Shown here piece by piece: positions 26,456 to 37,787 of a DNA stretch of 64,000 bases; position 1 is the stretch's first letter; the number at the start of each line of letters is the position of its first letter. Below the pieces are notes generated by a model. The model worked only from the letters and a program-made list of their open reading frames with translations. It was not told where the DNA came from and ran no database searches. Origin of the DNA: Klebsiella grimontii (GTDB lineage: Bacteria; Pseudomonadota; Gammaproteobacteria; Enterobacterales; Enterobacteriaceae); the NCBI RefSeq assembly GCF_900200035.1, contig NZ_FZTC01000015.1, positions 744,001-808,000 on the forward strand. The letters run 5' to 3'. The position numbers were made by a program, and so were the translations under genes.

Positions 26456-28144
26456 ATGTCGCAAAGCAAATACCGCCAGCAGGACGTCCGTGCACCGCGT
26501 GGCACGACGCTAAATGCGAAGAGCTGGCTGACCGAAGCTCCGCTGCGTATGCTCATGAATAACCTCGATTCGGATGTCGCCGAAAACCCGCATGAGCTGG
26601 TGGTGTACGGCGGTATCGGGCGCGCGGCGCGCAACTGGGAATGCTACGACGCCATCGTGAAGGCGCTGAAAAACCTGGAGAGCGACGAAACCCTGCTGGT
26701 GCAGTCCGGTAAGCCGGTGGGCGTATTCAAAACCCATGAAAATTCGCCGCGGGTGCTGATCGCCAACTCCAACCTGGTGCCGCACTGGGCAACCTGGGAA
26801 CACTTTAACGAACTGGATGCTAAAGGGCTGGCGATGTACGGTCAGATGACCGCCGGCAGCTGGATCTATATCGGCAGCCAGGGCATCGTGCAGGGCACCT
26901 ATGAAACCTTCGTTGAAGCCGGGCGCCAGCACTACCAGGGCAGCCTGAAGGGGCGCTGGGTATTAACAGCAGGTCTGGGCGGCATGGGCGGCGCGCAGCC
27001 GCTGGCCGCGACCTTAGCGGGCGCCTGCTCGCTGAATATTGAATGCCAGCAGAGCCGTATCGATTTCCGCCTGCGTACCCGCTACGTTGACGAACAGGCG
27101 ACGTCGCTGGATGACGCTCTGGCGCGCATCAAAAAATACACCGCCGAAGGCCGGGCGATCTCAATCGCCCTGTGCGGCAACGCGGCCGACATCGTGCCGG
27201 AAATGGTCAAGCGCGGCGTGCGCCCGGATATGGTGACCGATCAGACCAGCGCCCACGACCCGCTGCACGGCTATTTGCCGAAAGGCTGGAGCTGGGAAGA
27301 GTACCAGGCTAAAGCCGAGTCGGACCCGCAGGGCACTATCCTGGCGGCGAAGCGCTCAATGGCTGACCACGTTCAGGCGATGCTGGCTTTCCACGACATG
27401 GGCGTGCCGACGTTTGACTACGGGAATAACATTCGCCAGATGGCCCAGGAGATGGGCGTTGACAACGCGTTTGCTTTCCCCGGTTTTGTACCCGCCTATA
27501 TCCGCCCGCTGTTCTGCCGCGGCATCGGCCCGTTCCGCTGGGTGGCCCTGTCCGGCGACCCGCAGGACATCTATAAAACCGACGCTAAAGTGAAAGAGAT
27601 TGTTAAAGACGATAAGCACCTGCACCACTGGCTGGATATGGCGCGCGAGCGTATCAGCTTCCAGGGACTACCGGCGCGTATCTGCTGGGTAGGCCTCGAG
27701 TGGCGGCAGAAGCTGGGGCTGGCGTTTAACGAAATGGTGCGCAGCGGCGAACTCTCCGCGCCTATTGTCATTGGCCGCGACCACCTTGACTCCGGCTCCG
27801 TCGCCAGCCCGAACCGCGAAACGGAAGCGATGCGCGATGGTTCCGACGCCGTTTCCGACTGGCCGCTGCTCAACGCTTTGCTTAACACCGCCAGCGGCGC
27901 GACCTGGGTGTCGCTGCACCACGGCGGCGGGGTAGGGATGGGCTTTTCGCAGCACTCCGGCATGGTTATCGTCTGCGACGGTACCGATGAAGCGGCGGCG
28001 CGTATCGCCCGGGTGCTGCACAACGATCCGGCGACCGGCGTGATGCGCCATGCCGATGCGGGTTACGATATCGCGATTGAGTGCGCGACAGAACAAGGTT
28101 TGAATCTTCCGATGGTGGCAGCAACGCAGGGGCACGCTAAATGA
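26456..28144 (+). CDS. hutU: Urocanate hydratase
   Basis: HutU converts urocanate to 4-imidazolone-5-propionate with tightly bound NAD, the second step of the pathway. The 562-aa length is typical. Conserved features include [11 protein letters not shown], the NAD-binding [14 protein letters not shown] (about residues 172-185) and the active-site [10 protein letters not shown] with the conserved Cys near residue 350. AGGAG lies 8 bp before the ATG. Its stop overlaps hutH (ATGA). Confidence 0.97.
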   Translation: MSQSKYRQQDVRAPRGTTLNAKSWLTEAPLRMLMNNLDSDVAENPHELVVYGGIGRAARNWECYDAIVKALKNLESDETLLVQSGKPVGVFKTHENSPRVLIANSNLVPHWATWEHFNELDAKGLAMYGQMTAGSWIYIGSQGIVQGTYETFVEAGRQHYQGSLKGRWVLTAGLGGMGGAQPLAATLAGACSLNIECQQSRIDFRLRTRYVDEQATSLDDALARIKKYTAEGRAISIALCGNAADIVPEMVKRGVRPDMVTDQTSAHDPLHGYLPKGWSWEEYQAKAESDPQGTILAAKRSMADHVQAMLAFHDMGVPTFDYGNNIRQMAQEMGVDNAFAFPGFVPAYIRPLFCRGIGPFRWVALSGDPQDIYKTDAKVKEIVKDDKHLHHWLDMARERISFQGLPARICWVGLEWRQKLGLAFNEMVRSGELSAPIVIGRDHLDSGSVASPNRETEAMRDGSDAVSDWPLLNALLNTASGATWVSLHHGGGVGMGFSQHSGMVIVCDGTDEAAARIARVLHNDPATGVMRHADAGYDIAIECATEQGLNLPMVAATQGHAK

Positions 28145-29664
28145 ACGCTTTAACACTGATTCCGGGTCAACTCAGCCTGTCGCAGCTGCGCGACGTCTAC
28201 AGTCAGCCACTAAAGCTCGCCCTCGACGAAAGCGCGTTCGCGGCGATTGATGACAGCGTCGCCTGCGTTAACGCCATTCTGGCGGAAGGCCGCACCGCCT
28301 ACGGCATCAACACCGGTTTTGGCCTGCTGGCGCAAACCCGCATCTCTACCGAAGACCTGGAAAACCTGCAGCGCTCGCTGGTGCTGTCGCACGCGGCGGG
28401 AGTAGGCGATCCGCTGGATGACGACCTCGCGCGTCTGATTATGGTGCTGAAAATTAACAGCCTGTCGCGCGGTTTTTCCGGGATTCGCCTGAGCGTGATC
28501 CAGGCGCTGATTGGCCTGGTCAACGCGGGCGTGACGCCGTGGATCCCAGCGAAGGGATCGGTCGGCGCGTCCGGCGATCTCGCGCCGCTGGCGCATATGT
28601 CCTTAACCCTGCTTGGCGAAGGGAAAGCGCGGGTGCGCGGCGGGGAGTGGCTGCCGGCGACGGAAGCGCTGCGTCAGGCGGGGCTTGAGCCGATTACTCT
28701 GGCGGCGAAAGAGGGGTTGGCGCTGCTCAACGGCACCCAGGCCTCGACGGCGTTTGCCCTGCGCGGCCTGTTCGAAGCCGAAGATCTATTCTCTTCCGCG
28801 GTGGTCTGCGGGGCGTTAACCACCGAGGCGGCGCTCGGGTCGCGCCGGCCGTTTGACCCGCGCATTCATGAAGCGCGCGGCCAGCGCGGGCAGATTGACG
28901 CCGCGGCGCTCTATCGCCATCTGCTGACCGACGACAGCGCTATTTCCCAGTCGCACCATAACTGCACCAAGGTGCAGGACCCGTATTCTCTGCGCTGTCA
29001 GCCGCAGGTGATGGGGGCCTGCCTGACCCAGCTTCGCCAGGCGGCGGAGGTGCTGCTGGTGGAAGCCAACGCGGTATCCGACAACCCGCTGGTATTTGCC
29101 AGCGAGAATGACGTGATTTCCGGCGGTAACTTCCACGCCGAACCGGTGGCGATGGCGGCGGATAATATCGCGCTGGCGATTGCCGAGATCGGCTCGCTCT
29201 CCGAGCGCCGCATCGCCCTGATGATGGACAGCCATATGTCGCAGCTGCCGCCGTTCCTCGTGAAAAACGGCGGCGTCAACTCCGGCTTTATGATTGCCCA
29301 GGTGACGGCGGCGGCGCTGGCCAGCGAGAACAAAGCGCTGTCGCATCCGCACAGCGTGGACAGTCTGCCGACCTCCGCCAACCAGGAGGACCACGTTTCC
29401 ATGGCGCCAGCCGCCGGGCGTCGCCTGTGGGCGATGGCGGAAAATACCCGCGGCGTGCTGGCCGTTGAGTGGCTGGCTTCCGTACAGGGGCTGGATATGC
29501 GCGAAGGCCTGACCAGTAGCCCTCTGCTGGAAGAGGCGCGGCACCTGCTGCGCGAACGGGTGACCCATTACACCGAGGATCGTTTCTTCGCCCCGGATAT
29601 CGAAAACGCCATTGCGCTTCTGGCGGCGCGTCATCTGACGCGGCTGCTGCCCGCCGTGCTCTAA
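28141..29664 (+). CDS. hutH: Histidine ammonia-lyase
   Basis: HutH removes ammonia from histidine to give trans-urocanate, the first step of the pathway. The 507-aa product carries the MIO-forming triad Ala143-Ser144-Gly145 in [14 protein letters not shown], an N-terminal YGINTGFG with the catalytic Tyr, and QEDHVSM further on. It is translationally coupled to hutU, and the histidine permease gene follows 100 bp later. Confidence 0.97.
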   Translation: MNALTLIPGQLSLSQLRDVYSQPLKLALDESAFAAIDDSVACVNAILAEGRTAYGINTGFGLLAQTRISTEDLENLQRSLVLSHAAGVGDPLDDDLARLIMVLKINSLSRGFSGIRLSVIQALIGLVNAGVTPWIPAKGSVGASGDLAPLAHMSLTLLGEGKARVRGGEWLPATEALRQAGLEPITLAAKEGLALLNGTQASTAFALRGLFEAEDLFSSAVVCGALTTEAALGSRRPFDPRIHEARGQRGQIDAAALYRHLLTDDSAISQSHHNCTKVQDPYSLRCQPQVMGACLTQLRQAAEVLLVEANAVSDNPLVFASENDVISGGNFHAEPVAMAADNIALAIAEIGSLSERRIALMMDSHMSQLPPFLVKNGGVNSGFMIAQVTAAALASENKALSHPHSVDSLPTSANQEDHVSMAPAAGRRLWAMAENTRGVLAVEWLASVQGLDMREGLTSSPLLEEARHLLRERVTHYTEDRFFAPDIENAIALLAARHLTRLLPAVL

Positions 29665-29764
29665 ACCATCGCTGTTCTCTGTACCCGCGCCGGGAGGATC
29701 GCTTCTTCCCGGCCGCCCTACACGCATATTTGTCGTCGTATAAAAACTATCAGGACACTTGCAT

Positions 29765-31144
29765 ATGCAACAACAAAACAAGCCACACCTGCTGCGCGGG
29801 CTGAACGCCCGGCACATTCGTTTTATCGCGCTCGGCTCCGCCATCGGTACCGGGCTGTTTTACGGCTCGGCATCGGCGATCAAAGCCGCGGGTCCGGCGG
29901 TACTGCTGGCCTATCTGATCGGCGGCGCGGCGGTGTTTATCGTGATGCGCGCGCTGGGGGAAATGGCGGTGCGTAACCCCGTTTCCGGCTCCTTCAGCAG
30001 CTACGCGCGCCAGTATCTTGGCCCGCTGGCGGGGTTTATCACCGGCTGGACCTACACTTTTGAAATGGTGATCGTCGCCCTCGCGGACGTTACCGCTTTC
30101 GGCATCTATATGGGGCTGTGGTATCCCGATGTTCCGCGCTGGATCTGGGTGCTGAGCATTATCTTTTTTATCGGCGCCATGAACCTGTGCAGCGTGCGCG
30201 TTTTTGGCGAGATGGAGTTCTGGCTGTCGTTGATTAAAGTGGTGGCGATTATCGCCATGATTGTGGCGGGCGGCAGCATTATTTTCTTCGGGTTCGGTAA
30301 CGCTTTCCCGGCAACCGGGCTGGAGAACCTATGGAGCCACGGCGGCTTTGCCCCTAACGGCTGGGAGGGGATTATTGCCTCGCTCGGTATCGTGATGTTC
30401 GCCTTTGGCGGCGTCGAGATTATCGGCGTGACCGCGGCGGAAGCGAAGAATCCGCAGAAGGTGATCCCGCAGGCGATCAACACTATCCCGCTGCGTATCG
30501 TGCTGTTCTATGTCTGCACCCTGGCCATTCTGATGGCGATATTCCCGTGGAACAGCTTCGGCGAGCGGGGCAGTCCGTTCGTGCTGATTTTTGATGGTCT
30601 GGGTATTCCAGCGGCGGCCACCATCCTGAATATCATCGTCATCAGCGCCAGTATTTCGGCGATCAACAGCGATATTTTCGGCGCGGGGCGCATGATGTAC
30701 GGTATGGCGAAAGAGGGGCTGGCGCCGAAGAGCTTCCAGCGTATCGCCAGCAACGGCGTGCCGTGGATGACGGTGGTGGTGATGGGCGTGGCGCTGCTGG
30801 CGGCGGTGGTGCTGAACTACCTGATGCCGGAGCAGGTGTTTGTGCTGATTGCCTCACTGGCGGCCTTCGCGACGGTATGGGTCTGGGTGATGATCCTGCT
30901 GGCTCACTTTGCGATGCGTCGCGGCCTGTCCGCTGAAGAGCGCGGCAATATCGCGTTCCCGGTGCCGTTGTGGCCGGTTGCCCCGCTGCTGACGCTGCTG
31001 TTTATGGGGCTGGTCATCGCGGTGCTGGGAATGGTGGAGGAGACGCGGATTGCGCTGATCGCCGGTCTGGTATGGCTTGGACTGCTGACGGCGGTGTGGT
31101 TTGCGCGGGTGCGCAAAAACGCCGTGCTGGCGGTAACAGAGTAG
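29765..31144 (+). CDS. Amino-acid permease of the AAT family, probable histidine carrier (HutT/ProY-like)
   Basis: The 459-aa protein has about 12 transmembrane segments and the AAT-family start [53 protein letters not shown] in the middle is typical of the ProY/HisP/aromatic permease group. Position directly after hutUH on the same strand points to histidine import. The closest E. coli relative by eye is ProY, a cryptic proline permease. A TTG two codons before the ATG is in frame but less likely. Confidence 0.85.
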   Translation: MQQQNKPHLLRGLNARHIRFIALGSAIGTGLFYGSASAIKAAGPAVLLAYLIGGAAVFIVMRALGEMAVRNPVSGSFSSYARQYLGPLAGFITGWTYTFEMVIVALADVTAFGIYMGLWYPDVPRWIWVLSIIFFIGAMNLCSVRVFGEMEFWLSLIKVVAIIAMIVAGGSIIFFGFGNAFPATGLENLWSHGGFAPNGWEGIIASLGIVMFAFGGVEIIGVTAAEAKNPQKVIPQAINTIPLRIVLFYVCTLAILMAIFPWNSFGERGSPFVLIFDGLGIPAAATILNIIVISASISAINSDIFGAGRMMYGMAKEGLAPKSFQRIASNGVPWMTVVVMGVALLAAVVLNYLMPEQVFVLIASLAAFATVWVWVMILLAHFAMRRGLSAEERGNIAFPVPLWPVAPLLTLLFMGLVIAVLGMVEETRIALIAGLVWLGLLTAVWFARVRKNAVLAVTE

Positions 31145-31160
31145 TTATTGTTTTGGTTTT

Positions 31161-31245
31161 CCCGGGTTGCGGCTGACGCCTTACCCGGGCTACCAAATCG
31201 CACTCACCTGTAGCCTGGATAAGGCGTTTACGCCGCAATCCGGGA
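31161..31245. repeat. Pair of REP sequences (BIME)
   Basis: Two opposed REP-like palindromes, about 31161-31194 (CCCGGGTTGCGGC...GCC...CCCGGGCTACC) and 31211-31245 (TAGCCTGGATAAGGCG...CGCCGCAATCCGGG), fill the gap between the convergent permease and ybhB genes. Confidence 0.8.
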
Positions 31246-31248
31246 TCG

Positions 31249-31725
31249 TTAGCTAAACAGGGCGGTAATCGATGCGCTGCCGAGGCTGTGGAAATGGACG
31301 TTAAAGCCGACCATCGCGCCGCTTGCGCCCTCATCGACGGCAATCTTTTCGACGTCCAGCGCGTGGACGGTAAAGATATAGCGATGGGTCTCGCCCTTTG
31401 GCGGCGCCGCGCCGCCGTATCCGGCCTGGCCAAAATCGGTGCGGGTCTGAATCGCTTCTTCGGGCAGTTCCGCCTGTCCGGAGCCCGCCCCCTGCGGTAG
31501 CACGCGGGTATCGGCCGGCAGGTTGGCCACCACCCAGTGCCACCAGCCGGAGCCGGTCGGCGCATCGGGATCGAAACAGGTCACCACAAAGCTTTTGGTT
31601 CCGGCCGGGACATCGTCCCACGCCAGATGCGGCGAAATATTATCGCCATCGTAGCCCATGCCGTTGAAGACATGACGATTGGGCAGCTTCTCGCCATCCT
31701 GCAAATCATGACTGATTAATTTCAT
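31249..31725 (-). CDS. ybhB: YbhB, Raf-kinase-inhibitor-like (PEBP) protein
   Basis: The 158-aa cytoplasmic protein of the bacterial PEBP family shows NISPHLAWDDVPAGTKSFVVTCFDPDAPTG (about residues 28-57) with the conserved DPDAP ligand pocket and GWWHWVVANLP, plus GETHRYIFTVHAL. E. coli YbhB has a known structure but unclear function. The start at 31725 follows AGGAAAG and matches the family. It lies 69 bp downstream of bioA on the same strand, as in E. coli. Confidence 0.93.
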   Translation of the reverse strand: MKLISHDLQDGEKLPNRHVFNGMGYDGDNISPHLAWDDVPAGTKSFVVTCFDPDAPTGSGWWHWVVANLPADTRVLPQGAGSGQAELPEEAIQTRTDFGQAGYGGAAPPKGETHRYIFTVHALDVEKIAVDEGASGAMVGFNVHFHSLGSASITALFS

Positions 31726-31794
31726 CGTCTTTCCTCGCATTAATTCACTGATTAGCAAAGAAGTGTAGCGCGTGAGCCGCGCCTTTACCGTCTC

Positions 31795-33084
31795 TTATTC
31801 GCTAAAAAATGTTTCATCCTGAACAGCGATGTTAACCGCCCGCGTCAGGCGGCTCAGCTGCTCCGGCGTAATGATGTACGGCGGCATCAGGTAGATCAGG
31901 CGACCGAACGGGCGGATCCACACGCCTTGCTCGACGAAAAAGCGCTGCAGGGCGGCCATGTTGACCGATCGATGCGTCTCGACCACGCCAATCGCTCCCA
32001 GTACCCGCACGTCGGCAACCTGCTCTGATTCGCGCGCCGGCGCCAGCTCGGCGTTGAGCTGCGCTTCAATGGCCGCCACCTGCTGCAGCCATTCGCCGCT
32101 TTCCAGCAGGCGCAGGCTCTCGGTCGCCACCGCGCAGGCCAGCGGGTTGCCCATAAAGGTCGGGCCGTGCATAAAGCAGCCGGCTTGACCGTCGCTGATG
32201 GTTGCCGCCACCTGACGGGTGGTGAGGGTGGCGGAGAGCGTCATGGTGCCGCCGGTCAGCGCTTTGCCGAGGCACAGAATATCCGCCGCGATACCCGCGT
32301 GCTCGCAGGCGAACAGCTTACCCGTCCGGCCAAAGCCGGTGGCAATCTCATCGGCAATCAGCAGAATGCCTTCGCGATCGCACATCTTGCGGATCCGCCT
32401 GAGCCATTCGGGATGGTACATCCGCATGCCGCCCGCGCCCTGGACAATCGGCTCGAGGATCACCGCGGCGATTTCATGACGATGGGCGGCCATCAGTCGG
32501 GCGAACGGCACGATATCCCGCTCATCCCACTCGCCGTCAAAGCGGCTTTGCGGCGCCGGGGCGAAGAGATTATCGGGTAAATAACCCTGCCACAGGCTGT
32601 GCATTGAGTTCGCCGGATCGCAGACCGACATCGCGCCGAAGGTATCGCCATGATAGCCGTTGCGGAAGGTGAGAAAGCGCCGGCGCGGGTCGCCCTTCGC
32701 CTGCCAGTACTGAAGCGCCATTTTCATCGCCACTTCAACGGCGACGGAACCGGAATCGGCGAGGAATACGCACTCAAGGCTTTCCGGCGTCATCGCCACC
32801 AGCTGGCGGCACAGGGCGATCGCGGGAGGGTGAACGATCCCGCCGAACATCACGTGCGACATCTGCTCAATCTGCGCTTTCATCGCCGCGTTCAGCCGCG
32901 GGTGGTTGTAGCCGTGAATGGCCGCCCACCAGGACGACATGCCGTCAACCAGCTGCCCGCCGTCGGCGAGGGTCAGCTCACAGCCGTGGGCGGCCACCAC
33001 CGGATAGACCGGCAGCGGCGAAGTCATTGAAGTGTAAGGGTGCCAGATGTGGCGCCGATCGAAAGCGAGATCGTCCATTGTCAT
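31795..33084 (-). CDS. bioA: Adenosylmethionine-8-amino-7-oxononanoate aminotransferase
   Basis: BioA transfers the amino group of S-adenosylmethionine to KAPA to make DAPA in biotin synthesis. The 429-aa class III aminotransferase has [13 protein letters not shown], the PLP-binding [26 protein letters not shown] and Lys in CLGKALTGG (about residue 274). Start [19 protein letters not shown] at 33084 gives the E. coli length; upstream in-frame ATGs lie inside the operator. It is transcribed divergently from bioBFCD. Confidence 0.96.
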   Translation of the reverse strand: MTMDDLAFDRRHIWHPYTSMTSPLPVYPVVAAHGCELTLADGGQLVDGMSSWWAAIHGYNHPRLNAAMKAQIEQMSHVMFGGIVHPPAIALCRQLVAMTPESLECVFLADSGSVAVEVAMKMALQYWQAKGDPRRRFLTFRNGYHGDTFGAMSVCDPANSMHSLWQGYLPDNLFAPAPQSRFDGEWDERDIVPFARLMAAHRHEIAAVILEPIVQGAGGMRMYHPEWLRRIRKMCDREGILLIADEIATGFGRTGKLFACEHAGIAADILCLGKALTGGTMTLSATLTTRQVAATISDGQAGCFMHGPTFMGNPLACAVATESLRLLESGEWLQQVAAIEAQLNAELAPARESEQVADVRVLGAIGVVETHRSVNMAALQRFFVEQGVWIRPFGRLIYLMPPYIITPEQLSRLTRAVNIAVQDETFFSE

Positions 33085-33089
33085 AATCG

Positions 33090-33127
33090 ACTTGTAAACC
33101 ATTTTGAAAACATTTAGGTTTACGAGT
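33090..33127. promoter_or_regulatory. BirA bio operator
   Basis: ACTTGTAAACC (33090) and GGTTTACGAGT (33117) form the interrupted palindrome of the bidirectional bio operator, separated by 16 bp as in E. coli. BirA-biotinoyl-AMP binding here would repress both bioA and bioBFCD. Confidence 0.92.
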
Positions 33128-33169
33128 ATAAACCGAACCGACAATTAACAAAACCCTTTGGAGAGGCTA

Positions 33170-34210
33170 ATGGCTCACCACCCACGCTGGACAATGTCGC
33201 AAGTCACTGAGTTATTTAATAAACCATTTTTGGACCTGCTGTTTGAAGCGCAGCAGATCCATCGTCAGCACTTTGACCCGCGCCAGGTTCAGGTCAGCAC
33301 GCTGCTGTCGATTAAAACCGGTGCCTGCCCGGAAGACTGCAAATACTGCCCGCAAAGCGCACGCTATAAAACCGGCCTTGAATCCGAACGCCTGATGGAA
33401 GTTGAACAGGTGCTGGAGTCGGCGCGACAGGCGAAACAAGCCGGTTCAACCCGCTTCTGCATGGGGGCGGCGTGGAAGAACCCTAACGACCGCGATATGC
33501 CGTATCTTGAGCAGATGGTGAAAGGGGTGAAAGCGCTGGGGCTGGAAGCCTGCATGACCCTCGGTACGCTCGACGATAGCCAGGCGCAGCGCCTGGCCGG
33601 CGCCGGTCTGGATTATTACAACCACAACCTTGATACCTCGCCGGAATTCTACGGCAATATCATCACCACCCGTACCTACCAGGAGCGCCTGGACACCCTC
33701 GACAAGGTGCGTGATGCCGGGATTAAAGTGTGCTCCGGCGGGATTGTCGGGCTTGGCGAAACGGTTAAAGACCGCGCCGGGCTGCTGCTGCAGCTGGCCA
33801 ATCTGCCGACGCCGCCGGAAAGTGTGCCGATCAACATGCTGGTGAAGGTTAAAGGCACGCCGCTGGCGGACAACGACGACGTGGACGCTTTTGATTTTAT
33901 CCGCACTATCGCCATTGCGCGCATCATGATGCCGACCTCGCACGTGCGCCTCTCCGCCGGGCGCGAACAGATGAACGAACAGACCCAGGCGCTGTGCTTT
34001 ATGGCCGGAGCGAACTCGATTTTCTACGGCTGCAAGCTGCTGACCACGCCAAACCCGGAAGAGGACAAAGACCTGCAGTTGTTCCGCAAGCTGGGGATTA
34101 ACCCGCAGCAGACCGCGGTGCTGGAAGGCGATAACGCCCAGCAGCAGCGCCTGGAGCAGGCGCTGATGAATCCGGATACCGAGGAATATTACAACGCGGC
34201 GGCGCTATGA
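33170..34210 (+). CDS. bioB: Biotin synthase
   Basis: BioB inserts sulfur into dethiobiotin as a radical-SAM enzyme. The 346-aa product has the [10 protein letters not shown] motif (Cys53, 57, 60) for the 4Fe-4S/SAM cluster. Conserved Cys in STRFCMGAA and ACMTLG and the Arg of [10 protein letters not shown] ligate the 2Fe-2S sulfur donor cluster. ATG 33170 follows GGAGAGG. It is the first gene of bioBFCD; its stop overlaps bioF (ATGA). Confidence 0.97.
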   Translation: MAHHPRWTMSQVTELFNKPFLDLLFEAQQIHRQHFDPRQVQVSTLLSIKTGACPEDCKYCPQSARYKTGLESERLMEVEQVLESARQAKQAGSTRFCMGAAWKNPNDRDMPYLEQMVKGVKALGLEACMTLGTLDDSQAQRLAGAGLDYYNHNLDTSPEFYGNIITTRTYQERLDTLDKVRDAGIKVCSGGIVGLGETVKDRAGLLLQLANLPTPPESVPINMLVKVKGTPLADNDDVDAFDFIRTIAIARIMMPTSHVRLSAGREQMNEQTQALCFMAGANSIFYGCKLLTTPNPEEDKDLQLFRKLGINPQQTAVLEGDNAQQQRLEQALMNPDTEEYYNAAAL

Positions 34211-35364
34211 GCTGGCAGCACCGCATCGAGCTGGCGCTGGAGGAGCGGCGGGCGGCGGATGCCTTGCGCAGTCGCCTGCCGGTGACGCTGGGCGCAGGAC
34301 GCTGGCTCAGCCGCGAAGGACGGCGCTGGCTCAATTTTTCCAGCAACGATTATCTTGGCCTCAGCCAGCATCCGGCTATTGTCAAAGCCTGGCAGCAGGG
34401 CGCGGAGCGCTACGGCGTCGGCAGCGGCGGCTCCGGCCACGTCAGCGGCTATAGCGAGGCGCACCGCGCGCTGGAGGAGCAGCTGGCCGACTGGCTGGGC
34501 TATCCGCGCGCGCTGCTGTTTATTTCCGGCTTTGCCGCGAACCAGGCGGTGATTGCCGCGCTGGCGGGCAAAGAGGATCGGATTGTCGCCGACCGTCTCA
34601 GCCACGCGTCGCTGCTGGAAGCCGCCAGCCTGAGTCCGGCGCAGCTGCGGCGCTTTCAGCACAATGACTGCCGCCATCTTGACGAGTTGCTGGCGAAACC
34701 GCTTACCGGCCAGCAGCTGGTGGTGACCGAAGGCATTTTTAGCATGGACGGCGATAGCGCGCCGCTGGCGGAGGTGTGCCAGGCGGCGCGGGCCGCGGGC
34801 GCGCTTCTGCTGGTTGACGACGCGCACGGTATCGGCGCGCTCGGCGAAGAGGGGCGCGGCAGCTGCCATACGCAGCAGGTACGCCCGGATCTGCTTATCG
34901 TCACCTTCGGGAAAGCGTTCGGCGTCAGCGGCGCGGCGGTGCTGTGCAGCGAGGTGCTGGCGGATTATCTGCTGCAGTTTGCCCGCCATCTGATTTACAG
35001 CACCGCCATGCCCCCGGCGCAGGCGGTGGCGCTGAGCGCCGCGCTGGAGGTTATTCGCGGCGACGAGGGTCAGGAGCGGCGGGAAACGCTGGCCGGCCAT
35101 ATCGCCGACTTTCGCCGGGGAATGACCCGCTATCCCGGCGAACTCACCGATTCTGGCAGCGCGATTCAGCCGCTGATTGTCGGCGACAACGCCCGCGCGC
35201 TGCGGCTGGCCGCCCGCCTGCGCGAGGAAGGCTGCTGGGCGACGGCAATCCGCCCGCCGACGGTCCCCGTCGGCAGCGCGCGGCTGCGCCTGACGCTGAC
35301 CGCCGCGCATAAATCCGCCGATATCGCCCGCCTGCTGGAGGTGCTGCATGACGGCGGTGAATAA
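34207..35364 (+). CDS. bioF: 8-amino-7-oxononanoate synthase
   Basis: BioF condenses pimeloyl-ACP with alanine to give KAPA. The 385-aa PLP enzyme of the alpha-oxoamine synthase family has [14 protein letters not shown] (about residues 44-57), [37 protein letters not shown] and the PLP Lys in [12 protein letters not shown]. It overlaps bioB by 4 bp and bioC by 17 bp. Confidence 0.96.
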   Translation: MSWQHRIELALEERRAADALRSRLPVTLGAGRWLSREGRRWLNFSSNDYLGLSQHPAIVKAWQQGAERYGVGSGGSGHVSGYSEAHRALEEQLADWLGYPRALLFISGFAANQAVIAALAGKEDRIVADRLSHASLLEAASLSPAQLRRFQHNDCRHLDELLAKPLTGQQLVVTEGIFSMDGDSAPLAEVCQAARAAGALLLVDDAHGIGALGEEGRGSCHTQQVRPDLLIVTFGKAFGVSGAAVLCSEVLADYLLQFARHLIYSTAMPPAQAVALSAALEVIRGDEGQERRETLAGHIADFRRGMTRYPGELTDSGSAIQPLIVGDNARALRLAARLREEGCWATAIRPPTVPVGSARLRLTLTAAHKSADIARLLEVLHDGGE

Positions 35365-36103
35365 GCGCGCCATCGCGGCGGCGTTTGGCCGCGCGGCGGG
35401 GCATTACACCCAGCACGACGAATTACAGCGTCTAAGCGCCTCTCTGCTGCTGGAACAGCTCGATATCAAGACCTTTCCTGAAGTGCTGGACGCGGGCTGC
35501 GGCCCCGGTAGCGTAAGCCGTTTCTGGCGCGATGCAGGGAGCCGGGTGACGGCGCTGGATCTTTCCGTCGACATGCTGGCGGAAGCCCGCCGCGGAAACT
35601 GCGCGCACCGCTACGTCGAGGGCGACATCGAAGCGCTCCCGCTGGCGGACGGCAGCGTTGACCTGGCGTGGAGCAACCTTGCGGTTCAGTGGTGCGACAA
35701 TCTCGCTACCGCCATTGATGAGCTGTCCCGGGTGGTACGCCCCGGCGGGCGCGTCGCGTTTAGTACGCTGCTGTCTGGTTCATTGCCGGAGCTCAATCAG
35801 GCCTGGCGAGCCATCGATGCGCGGCCGCACGCCAACCGTTTTCTCAGCGAGCAGGCGGTGCGTCAGGCGCTGGCCGGTCGCCGCGCCAGCGGCCACGTCC
35901 ACGCCATCACGCTGCCGTTTGCCGACGCGCTCAGCGCGATGCGCTCGCTTAAAGGCATTGGCGCGACCCATCTACACCACGGGCGCGGCGCAGCTACGCT
36001 CAGCCGCGGCAAGCTGCGGCAGCTTCAGCTCGCCTGGCCGCAGCAGCAGGGCCAGTGTCCGCTGACGTATCATCTTTTCACAGGAGTTATCGAACGTGAT
36101 TAA
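35348..36103 (+). CDS. bioC: Malonyl-ACP O-methyltransferase
   Basis: BioC methylates malonyl-ACP with SAM so that it can enter fatty-acid elongation as a biotin precursor. The 251-aa class I methyltransferase has [15 protein letters not shown] (SAM motif I, about residues 46-60), [11 protein letters not shown] and [27 protein letters not shown]. It overlaps bioF by 17 bp and bioD by 8 bp, so translation is coupled. Confidence 0.94.
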   Translation: MTAVNKRAIAAAFGRAAGHYTQHDELQRLSASLLLEQLDIKTFPEVLDAGCGPGSVSRFWRDAGSRVTALDLSVDMLAEARRGNCAHRYVEGDIEALPLADGSVDLAWSNLAVQWCDNLATAIDELSRVVRPGGRVAFSTLLSGSLPELNQAWRAIDARPHANRFLSEQAVRQALAGRRASGHVHAITLPFADALSAMRSLKGIGATHLHHGRGAATLSRGKLRQLQLAWPQQQGQCPLTYHLFTGVIERD

Positions 36104-36818
36104 ACGTTTTTTCGTTACCGGTACCGACACCGAAGTGGGTAAAACCGTCGCCAGCTGCGCTCTGCTGCAGGCGGCCAACCGCGAAGGATTTAAGAGCGCG
36201 GGCTACAAACCGGTGGCTTCCGGCAGCGAATATACGCCGCAGGGGCTGCGCAACGAGGATGCGCTGGCTTTACAGCGCAATAGCCGGGTGGCGCTACGCT
36301 ACGAGCAGGTCAACCCGTTTACCTTTGCTGAGCCGACGTCACCGCATATTATCAGCGCTGAAGAAGGGAGGCCGATCGACGCCGCCGCGATCTCTACAGG
36401 CCTGCGCGGTCTGGAAGCGCTGTCTGACTGGCTGCTGGTGGAAGGGGCGGGGGGCTGGTTTACGCCGCTTTCGCAGACGCTGACCTTTGCCGATTGGGTA
36501 CGGGAAGAGCGGCTGCCGGTGATTTTAGTGGTTGGCGTTAAGTTGGGGTGCATCAACCATGCGATGCTTACCGCTCAGGCGGTGCTTCAGGCCGGGCTGC
36601 CGCTGGCGGGTTGGATAGCCAATGATATCCAGCCGCCGGGCAGGCGCCACTCTGAGTATCTGGCGACGCTGAAGCGCGTACTGCCCGCGCCGTTGCTCGG
36701 CGAGATCCCGTGGCTGGCGAATGCGGTTCAGCGTGAGGATCTGGGGCAGTATCTCGACCTCAGCGCGCTGGATCGGGCGTCATCCACTTCGCCAGCAGCG
36801 GAGTATCCAGCTGGTTAA
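36096..36818 (+). CDS. bioD: Dethiobiotin synthetase
   Basis: BioD closes the ureido ring of DAPA with CO2 and ATP. The 240-aa product uses a GTG start preceded by AGGAG and begins [20 protein letters not shown], with the P-loop GTDTEVGKT at about residues 8-16. [12 protein letters not shown] and [10 protein letters not shown] are also conserved. It runs about 13-15 residues beyond the usual BioD end (LDLSAL), and this tail overlaps the convergent ABC-ATPase gene by 59 bp. Confidence 0.95.
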   Translation: MIKRFFVTGTDTEVGKTVASCALLQAANREGFKSAGYKPVASGSEYTPQGLRNEDALALQRNSRVALRYEQVNPFTFAEPTSPHIISAEEGRPIDAAAISTGLRGLEALSDWLLVEGAGGWFTPLSQTLTFADWVREERLPVILVVGVKLGCINHAMLTAQAVLQAGLPLAGWIANDIQPPGRRHSEYLATLKRVLPAPLLGEIPWLANAVQREDLGQYLDLSALDRASSTSPAAEYPAG

Positions 36819-37482
36819 CGTCGCCCTGAGCGACGCTGCGTCCGCAGTGCAGTAGACAGAAACGATCCGCCACCCGGCGAATAAACGGCAGATGCTGTTC
36901 GGCGATCAGCACCGTCAGGCCAATATCGCGGTTCAGGCGCATCAGTAAATCCCCGAGCTTGTGCAGGAAACGCTGGCCGCCGCCGCGCGAAGGCTCGTCG
37001 AGGATCAGCAGGCGCGGGCGGGTTATCAGCGCTCTCGCCAGCGCCAGCTGGTACTGGTCGTCGGCGGTCAGGGTAATCCCTTTACTTTGCCGCAGAGCGT
37101 ACAGCTCGGGAAACAGATCGTAAATCTCTCCGGCGACCGCTGACGCCGGTTCGCCGCCCGCCGCGAGGGCGATATGCAGATTTTCCTCGACGCTCAGCTG
37201 CGAAAAGATCCGTTTATCCTGCGGGACGTAGCCAATGCCGATGGCGCTGCGCGACTGCGCGGAGAGCGGCATCAGGTCATAGGGCGCCGATCCGCCGTCC
37301 TGCCAGGTCATACTGCCGCTGGCCACCGGCAGATGGCCGGTAATGCAGTTGACGAGCGTGGTTTTACCCATCCCCTGAAGCCCCATTACGCAGGTGCATT
37401 TACCGGGCCTGAGCTCGAGGTCGACATTCCACAGCGTGTGCTGGCTTCCGTAATAGTGATTCACGGCACGTAGACTCAACAT
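36760..37482 (-). CDS. Orphan ABC-transporter ATPase, UrtE/LivF-like, with degenerate signature motif
   Basis: The 240-aa protein resembles the UrtE/LivF ATPase group: NHYYGSQHTLWNVDL, Walker A GLQGMGKTTL (about residues 37-46), Q-loop YVPQDKRIFSQLSVEENL, Walker B RLLILDEPS and switch His in LIAEQHLPF. The LSGGQ signature is replaced by LTADDQ and the D-loop by SRGGGQ, so normal ATPase cycling may be impaired. No permease or binding protein gene adjoins it. ATG 37482 has AAAGGAG upstream; the open frame reaches 37689. E. coli has no gene here. Role unknown. Confidence 0.75.
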   Translation of the reverse strand: MLSLRAVNHYYGSQHTLWNVDLELRPGKCTCVMGLQGMGKTTLVNCITGHLPVASGSMTWQDGGSAPYDLMPLSAQSRSAIGIGYVPQDKRIFSQLSVEENLHIALAAGGEPASAVAGEIYDLFPELYALRQSKGITLTADDQYQLALARALITRPRLLILDEPSRGGGQRFLHKLGDLLMRLNRDIGLTVLIAEQHLPFIRRVADRFCLLHCGRSVAQGDVNQLDTPLLAKWMTPDPAR

Positions 37483-37764
37483 AGACGTTTTCTCCTTTCC
37501 TGGGATAGCAGGCGACAAGAAGATTCTGCAAATCTCTTGCCAGGAAAAAGAACTCTCGGTATTTGCTGGTCTATACAGGTGCTGCCGGGCGAAAGCGGTT
37601 CGACCTTGCACTTTCCCGGTGCCCGCGCGCTGAAATGTGGTGCAAAAAATCTCGCTGCTCTTCGTCGATAAACAGCAAAAAAAATTCAATTAATTTTTTT
37701 CGCGACGGTTTTTGCCGAGGCGATCGGTTTTGTGCGGGTAGCACGGGTCATGGGCTGCAGACAG

Positions 37765-37787
37765 TTATCCACTATTCCTGTGGATAA
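37765..37787. promoter_or_regulatory. Inverted DnaA-box pair upstream of uvrB
   Basis: TTATCCACT and TGTGGATAA face each other with 5 bp between. The same pair lies upstream of E. coli uvrB near its distal promoter P3. This part of the 701-bp gap 37483-38183 is otherwise AT-rich, with no gene visible. Confidence 0.7.

Noticed and set aside
37765-37787. DnaA boxes as a replication origin
   Set aside because: Only two boxes, no 13-mer AT repeats or dnaA/dnaN/gidA neighbours; conserved as a uvrB upstream element instead.
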